Below, piece by piece: positions 59,267-64,000 of a stretch of DNA of 64,000 nucleotides. Source of the stretch: Spirosoma sp. (lineage in GTDB: Bacteria; Bacteroidota; Bacteroidia; Cytophagales; Spirosomataceae); the NCBI RefSeq assembly GCF_026391055.1, contig NZ_JAPLET010000030.1:608203-672202 (forward strand), in the 5' to 3' direction. The notes below the pieces were generated by a model, which was not told the DNA's origin, did not search any database, and worked only from the letters and a program-made list of their open reading frames with translations. The position numbers and the translations under genes were made by a program. Numbering within the stretch: the stretch's first letter is position 1; each line of letters begins with the position of its first letter.

Positions 59267-62200
59267 ATGGGTATGTTAAAAACGAGTAAGGCAATAGTAC
59301 TCCTGCGGGTAAGTCTGGTTCTTTTTGTTCTGTTGCCGCTGCTGGCAGCGGCTCAGCCCAAAGACAGAATTCCTTTCTCGTTTACCCTGAAAACGGCGGC
59401 CCGGACCAGTGCGGGTGTGTTCTCCAAGGATAGCGTACTGCTCCGGACCCTCTGGAGCGGGGTCGACTACCCCGCGGGTTCTCATCAGCAGACCTGGGAC
59501 GGCCTCGACGATGAAGGTCGGCTTATGGCCGAAGGCAGCTACGACATACGGGTACTATCGAACAACGTAAACTACACCTGGGAGGGCGTTATCGGCAACT
59601 CATCCTTCGGAATTAGTAAGGGCAACAACACGCACCGGGCTTTTCTGAGGATGCAGAGTATGGCCATCAGCGGCACCAACGCGTACTTTGGCGTGGGTTA
59701 TGCCGAAGGGCATCCCTCACAGGCCAAATTTACCATCGATAATCCGCAGTCGAGGATCGAGTTTTCGCCAAAAGGCGAGACAGCACAGGCCACGTTGTTT
59801 ACGGCTACCGATGGCACTACCGTCTACTGGGCAGGATACGATGGCCCCGGCAACGGCAACAGCTGGTTTATTTATGGCACCAACACCAGCGACGACAAAG
59901 AGAAGCTTTTTCCCAGAGGCATTTCGCTCAAAACGACCCTTGGCAAAACGTATGCCTCCTGCCTGGACGTAATCCGCGAAACCAATGGCACCATTACGGG
60001 CCTTGCCGTCCAGAAAAACGGCAGCTACCTGTTCGTGTCGCATAAGGCAAAGCACCAGATTCGGGTTTATAACAAAACAACCGGTGCGCTGGTCCAAACG
60101 CTCTTTTTCAACGATGCGGCCGGGCTGGCCGTAGACGGGCAGGACCAGCTGTGGGTCATCAACGGCGTAACGGTACGCAAATACATCGTGGAGACCGATG
60201 GAAATCTGACCGAGACTAAGGTTTCCCTGACGGGTCTGGAACGCCCGATGGCGCTGGCCGTATCGCCCGACAACGGCACCGTGCTCGTGGCCGATGGTGG
60301 AGAAAGCCAGCAACTAAAAGCGTATAACAACGTAAGTGGTGTATCGAGCTGGACGCTGGGTCAGCCGGGCGGGTATGCAACCGACCCCACAGTGAGCAAC
60401 GATAAGTTCTACTTTTCGGACATAAGCGGAACGATCAACGATACGTTCGTGGCCTTTCAGGCTGATGGGTCGTTCTGGGTGGGCGATTCGGGCAACTACC
60501 GGGCGCAGCACTATTCGGCCAGCCGCACCTTCATCGATCGGATTCAGTACATGCAGCACTCCTACAGCTCGGGAGTCGACCAGAACAACCCCCGGCGGGT
60601 GTTTTGCCAATACCTCGAATTCGATGTCGACTATGCCAAACCGCTGGCCTTCGCCTGGACGCTGGTTAAAAACTGGCGGGCGTCGATACCGGGCGACTAT
60701 TTTGACGAGCAGAATATCAATCACACCTTCATCACCGATGTGTTCAAATCGGTAACGACTCTTAGCAACAACCGGACCTACGGGTTGCTGAAGCAGACAA
60801 AAACAAAAAAATGGAGTCTGGTCGAACTACCTAAAAGCGGCCCCGTTCGCTTTACAGGAATCACTTTCGACGATGCCCAGTATTACCTGGCACCCGATGG
60901 TTCGCTGAACCAGACCATCAGCCAGCCCAGTGGAGTGGGTGGCAACATCCGGTGGCAAAAGAAGTTGCTGGCGGGTTTCGATCCGCAGAATAACCCACTC
61001 TGGTCGCCCGCCCTCCGTACCGCCAGTATCCCGGTTATCAGCGCTACAGACCCCATCGATTTCACCGGCTATGGCAGTATGCGTCCCGGATTGACCACCG
61101 CTAACGGCACGGTGGTGTCGTTCAATAAAAACAAGGTAAGTGCCGACAAATCGAACGGATTCGGCTTTCATCTGGGAGGTATCAAACCCGGAACTACCAA
61201 CTGGGCCTGGAAAACGGCCTATGCCACTACGGAAGATTATACCGGCAACTTCCCGCCCGACGGAGCCTACGATGTGGGCAACAGCGTTGAGTATGGCGGG
61301 GGCGATGTAACCGTGAGCGGACGGCATATTTTCTGGTCTTACCACGGCGAATTCTGGAAAAACAGCCAGACCAACAAATGGAACCATGTGTATGAAAACG
61401 GACTGTTTGTTGGTCAGTTTGGCGTACTTGGAACCGAAGCCAACGGTCAGGCCGCTTTTCCGGGCATGGCGGGTAACGTGCTCTATGGCACTGCAGTTGC
61501 CGGGTCTGACGGCTCTATATACATCTGGCATGCTGAAGAAGCAGGCCATAGTGGTGTGCATCGCTGGAAAGTGACAGGTCTGGAAACGATTCAGCAACAG
61601 TCGATACCGGTTTCGCTCACGCGAACGCGGCCCAATGGCCTGCTTGGAACATACGCGGAAGGAGTAGACCTCAATAACGCCAACGCCCGGCTCATTCAGG
61701 TCGATAAGCTGGTCAACGTAACCTGGTCTGAGAGCCCCATTGGCGCAAGGCTATCGGCTTTACCGAGTTTCTCCGTACGATGGAGCGGCTTCGTTACTCC
61801 CCAGTATTCGGAACAGTACACGTTTTACGTGAACGCCACCAAAGGCGTGCGGCTCTGGATCGACAATAAGTTGTTGATCGACCAGCCTACTACCAATGGG
61901 TCGACGGAGTACAACGGCAGTATTTCGCTAGATGCTCACAAACAATACATGGTTCGTCTGGAGTCATATGGCGGTAGTGGAGCCATATTTTCGTGGTCGA
62001 GCAAAAGCCAGTCGAAAGAAATTATTCCCTCGAAATACCTTTACCCACCCGTTGAAACGGATACGACTCACGGTATCGACTTACTGGAAGGCCTTACGGC
62101 AAGCAGTATTCTGACGAACGACCTGTATGGCTGGAAACGAAGTCCGGCGCAGGAAGATTACTCCGACCCGAACGCCAAATTCTGGACCGCCCGTACAACC

Positions 62201-63211
62201 ATTAAAAAATACGACCGGTTTACGTCACCAGACCTTTTCATTTGTTTCAGACAGAATAGTGGCAATTACACCATTACCCGCAGCCTGGGCAGCAGCACCA
62301 ATCTGAGTACAAGCTGGCGATTGCAGGGGGTCATAAATCAGGAAGGGAATTTTTTCAGCATTGATGAAGGCCGCAATCGTAACGGTGGCAGCTACATCGA
62401 ACTACTCGACGACGCCGATAAGGTCATCTCCCGCATAAACTGCCAGGTTACCATGAACCCTACTCCCATTGGCAGAATTTACGGCAACGATAAAATCATT
62501 GCGCAGGGCGACTACAACAATGTAATCTCACCGATTTTCAACAGTGCCCAACCCCTCGACATAACGATGGTAAATGGCACCGCCGTTATTAAATACGGCC
62601 CCTATAATGCCGTGAGCGCATCCGTTCTGGACCCGGCGGCCAACTGGCACAAGCCCAGAACCCTCCGAATCTATTTTTGGGGAAATGGGTACAATGTCAA
62701 CCGGGTTGTTGATATCGAACAGATGCGTTTTTACGCCAATAACTCGCCATCGGTTGTATTACTGAATGCCGACGATGAGGCCAATACCCTCGCAGCGACG
62801 ACCCCATCCGTACAATACAGAATTCTGGTAAGCGAAAATGGCGGGCCTTATCTTCCCTACACCAGGGTAATTAACGTAGGAAATCAGACACGCCCTGAGG
62901 GGTACTGGAAATTTAAGTTAGATGCACCGGGGGGCGAAGTTGTTAACAGTCCGGCCTTCACGGCATCAGCAGATATCAAATTCAGCGTCTACCCAAACCC
63001 AACGCAGGGCATTCTTTACATTAATCACCCCATCGTTGAGGGCGATTGCCGACTTCGGGTATTCGCTCCGGATGGCAAGGAAATAACGAGTTGGGTTCCG
63101 GCAACGGGGACGTCAAATTCGGCAGTCGATGTCACCACCTTTGTAAAGGGGACTTACGTACTACAGTTTCAAAAGAATCAAACAAGCGTATCGACGCGCT
63201 TCATACGGTAA
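59267..63211 (+). CDS. Large T9SS-secreted PA14-domain protein
   Basis: Secreted protein of 1314 residues. A signal peptide (RVSLVLFVLLPLLAAAQ) is followed by a FlgD-like beta domain (WSGVDYPAGSHQQTWDGLDD), an NHL/propeller-like region (about 230-470; GLAVDGQDQLWVINGVT, MALAVSPDNGTVLVADGGES), a long beta-rich middle, a PA14 carbohydrate-binding domain (about 788-927; SGFVTPQYSEQYTFYVNAT) and, after another beta domain, a type A T9SS sorting domain at about 1240-1314 (SVYPNPTQGILYINHP). It is exported by T9SS and anchored to or released from the cell surface. Its location after the exopolysaccharide genes suggests a polysaccharide-binding matrix protein; inference only. A second ATG lies at 59273. 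Confidence 0.85.
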   Translation: MGMLKTSKAIVLLRVSLVLFVLLPLLAAAQPKDRIPFSFTLKTAARTSAGVFSKDSVLLRTLWSGVDYPAGSHQQTWDGLDDEGRLMAEGSYDIRVLSNNVNYTWEGVIGNSSFGISKGNNTHRAFLRMQSMAISGTNAYFGVGYAEGHPSQAKFTIDNPQSRIEFSPKGETAQATLFTATDGTTVYWAGYDGPGNGNSWFIYGTNTSDDKEKLFPRGISLKTTLGKTYASCLDVIRETNGTITGLAVQKNGSYLFVSHKAKHQIRVYNKTTGALVQTLFFNDAAGLAVDGQDQLWVINGVTVRKYIVETDGNLTETKVSLTGLERPMALAVSPDNGTVLVADGGESQQLKAYNNVSGVSSWTLGQPGGYATDPTVSNDKFYFSDISGTINDTFVAFQADGSFWVGDSGNYRAQHYSASRTFIDRIQYMQHSYSSGVDQNNPRRVFCQYLEFDVDYAKPLAFAWTLVKNWRASIPGDYFDEQNINHTFITDVFKSVTTLSNNRTYGLLKQTKTKKWSLVELPKSGPVRFTGITFDDAQYYLAPDGSLNQTISQPSGVGGNIRWQKKLLAGFDPQNNPLWSPALRTASIPVISATDPIDFTGYGSMRPGLTTANGTVVSFNKNKVSADKSNGFGFHLGGIKPGTTNWAWKTAYATTEDYTGNFPPDGAYDVGNSVEYGGGDVTVSGRHIFWSYHGEFWKNSQTNKWNHVYENGLFVGQFGVLGTEANGQAAFPGMAGNVLYGTAVAGSDGSIYIWHAEEAGHSGVHRWKVTGLETIQQQSIPVSLTRTRPNGLLGTYAEGVDLNNANARLIQVDKLVNVTWSESPIGARLSALPSFSVRWSGFVTPQYSEQYTFYVNATKGVRLWIDNKLLIDQPTTNGSTEYNGSISLDAHKQYMVRLESYGGSGAIFSWSSKSQSKEIIPSKYLYPPVETDTTHGIDLLEGLTASSILTNDLYGWKRSPAQEDYSDPNAKFWTARTTIKKYDRFTSPDLFICFRQNSGNYTITRSLGSSTNLSTSWRLQGVINQEGNFFSIDEGRNRNGGSYIELLDDADKVISRINCQVTMNPTPIGRIYGNDKIIAQGDYNNVISPIFNSAQPLDITMVNGTAVIKYGPYNAVSASVLDPAANWHKPRTLRIYFWGNGYNVNRVVDIEQMRFYANNSPSVVLLNADDEANTLAATTPSVQYRILVSENGGPYLPYTRVINVGNQTRPEGYWKFKLDAPGGEVVNSPAFTASADIKFSVYPNPTQGILYINHPIVEGDCRLRVFAPDGKEITSWVPATGTSNSAVDVTTFVKGTYVLQFQKNQTSVSTRFIR

Positions 63212-63843
63212 TCAGTACGTTTTCCGCCCAAAAAGCTACTGACCAATAGTACCCATAACCAATTACCTTTCAACTATTCAATTAACTAAATAGCTGTAGG
63301 TGATTACGATTACAGTCTGGTAAGCAGCCAGAGGAATAAAAAAAACAGACCCATACTTATGACCGCAACAACAGTCCAGGGGCCAGGAATGAAATTCGGA
63401 AATTTTGATTTTTTCACTGAGTCAAGATTTCGATGGTGTCAAATAGAATGCAGTCACTACAAGTATAATCTGAACCTCATTAGCGTGTTGCAACATGGCG
63501 CAAAAAATAAGGCAATGAGATTATACGGACATAATTATAATTGAATAGCCTGTCGGCAGTCAAATTTTTTACATAAGCGGTCGCGGCATTCGTTGATCCA
63601 AACTAGGCTACATCTCCTATATATTAAGTCAGAATAACGCCGAGTTAATATGAAGAAGATAGATTGTTACCGTTGGTTCGTCAAGACAACACGAGTACTC
63701 AATCGCAGATGCACTGCCATTACATCCGGCCTGTTCACAGCCAGCCAATGCCGGTTTTGAAAAGCCAGAACAGGATCAGTTAGCGCGCAGTGGCGTTGAT
63801 CCATCCATTTCAATTTCACAAAGTCAAACAAAAGAATACAGCT
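63212..63843. other. 632-bp intergenic region without clear gene
   Basis: Only a 61-codon frame at 63359-63544 lies here; its codon use and composition do not look coding. No long inverted repeat, RNA gene or exact TAnnTTTG box found. The region separates the polysaccharide locus and the next sugar-metabolism gene, and its base composition is richer in A and T than the flanking genes. Confidence 0.6.
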
Positions 63844-64000
63844 ATGAAAATTGCAGTAATTACAGGATCGGCCGGGTTGATTGGCAGTGAAGCCGTCGCC
63901 TTCTTCGCCGACAAATTCGACCTCATCATCGGCATCGACAACAACATGCGCCAGTACTTCTTCGGCACCGACGGCTCCACCGAGTGGAACCGCAACCGAC
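63844..64000 (+). CDS. NAD-dependent sugar epimerase, N-terminal fragment (CDP-paratose epimerase-like)
   Basis: The gene runs off the window; 52 residues are visible. They read MKIAVITGSAGLIGSEAVAF and continue with a GIDNNMRQYFFGTDGSTEWN stretch. The Rossmann loop GSAGLIGS binds NAD, and the following text resembles the CDP-paratose 2-epimerase (tyvelose) group. It probably makes a nucleotide sugar for the neighbouring polysaccharide locus. ATG at 63844 is the start, preceded by an A-rich stretch. Confidence 0.75.
   Translation, partial: MKIAVITGSAGLIGSEAVAFFADKFDLIIGIDNNMRQYFFGTDGSTEWNRNR

Noticed and set aside
63359..63544. 61-codon open frame after the T9SS protein
   Set aside because: Low-complexity, no recognisable domain, unlike codon use of neighbours; not called as a gene.

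Overview
The window looks like chromosomal DNA of a Bacteroidota member of the order Cytophagales, probably Spirosoma or a close relative; the genus is inferred from protein character, not from a search. Supporting signs are a type IX secretion (T9SS) C-terminal sorting domain, Bacteroidota-type promoters (TAnnTTTG -7 boxes), the order nusB - ytxH - DUF1573 - yajC - ybbR - coaE, an UpxY-type antiterminator, a DUF6452/DUF6048 pair, and LytS/LytTR regulators coupled to an outer-membrane receptor. I saw no rRNA, tRNA, CRISPR array, transposase or prophage.

Layout. 0-3 kb: purQ, an Old Yellow Enzyme reductase with its ArsR regulator, and a DJ-1/PfpI protein. 3-15 kb: a carbohydrate region with a secreted glycoside hydrolase, a DinB protein, an FG-GAP propeller protein, a large cupredoxin-propeller-HEAT dehydrogenase-like protein, a DUF1080 protein, a GH140-type apiosidase and a divergent D-apionate-lactonase-like protein. 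Together the last genes suggest release and oxidative use of apiose or a related plant cell-wall sugar. 15-21 kb: an ABC exporter half and the nusB-to-coaE housekeeping run. 21-29 kb: outer-membrane receptor plus LytS/LytTR pair, a secreted amidase, a DUF4136 lipoprotein and a sugar nucleotidyltransferase. 29-34 kb: a tyrosine/phenylalanine catabolic cluster (hmgA, hppD, phhA, a marR regulator, fahA) without maleylacetoacetate isomerase. 34-40 kb: DUF6452/DUF6048, flavin reductase, TraB/GumN protein, then an ECF sigma factor, a four-helix membrane protein and an M50-like membrane metalloprotease.

40.7-59.2 kb is a one-directional exopolysaccharide locus: initiating phosphoglycosyltransferase, Wza-like export lipoprotein, Wzc-like tyrosine autokinase, UpxY/NusG antiterminator, Wzx flippase, O-acyltransferase, Wzy-like polymerase, seven glycosyltransferases, two hexapeptide acyltransferases and a VanZ-like protein. 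It follows an AT-rich spacer of about 980 bp and is followed by a 1314-residue T9SS-exported PA14 protein. The window ends inside an NAD-dependent sugar epimerase gene.

A second theme is the number of long inverted repeats between genes, several overlapping stop codons. One has a 41-bp perfect stem, two unlinked ones share a core sequence, and a complex 117-bp palindrome lies just upstream of the FG-GAP gene.
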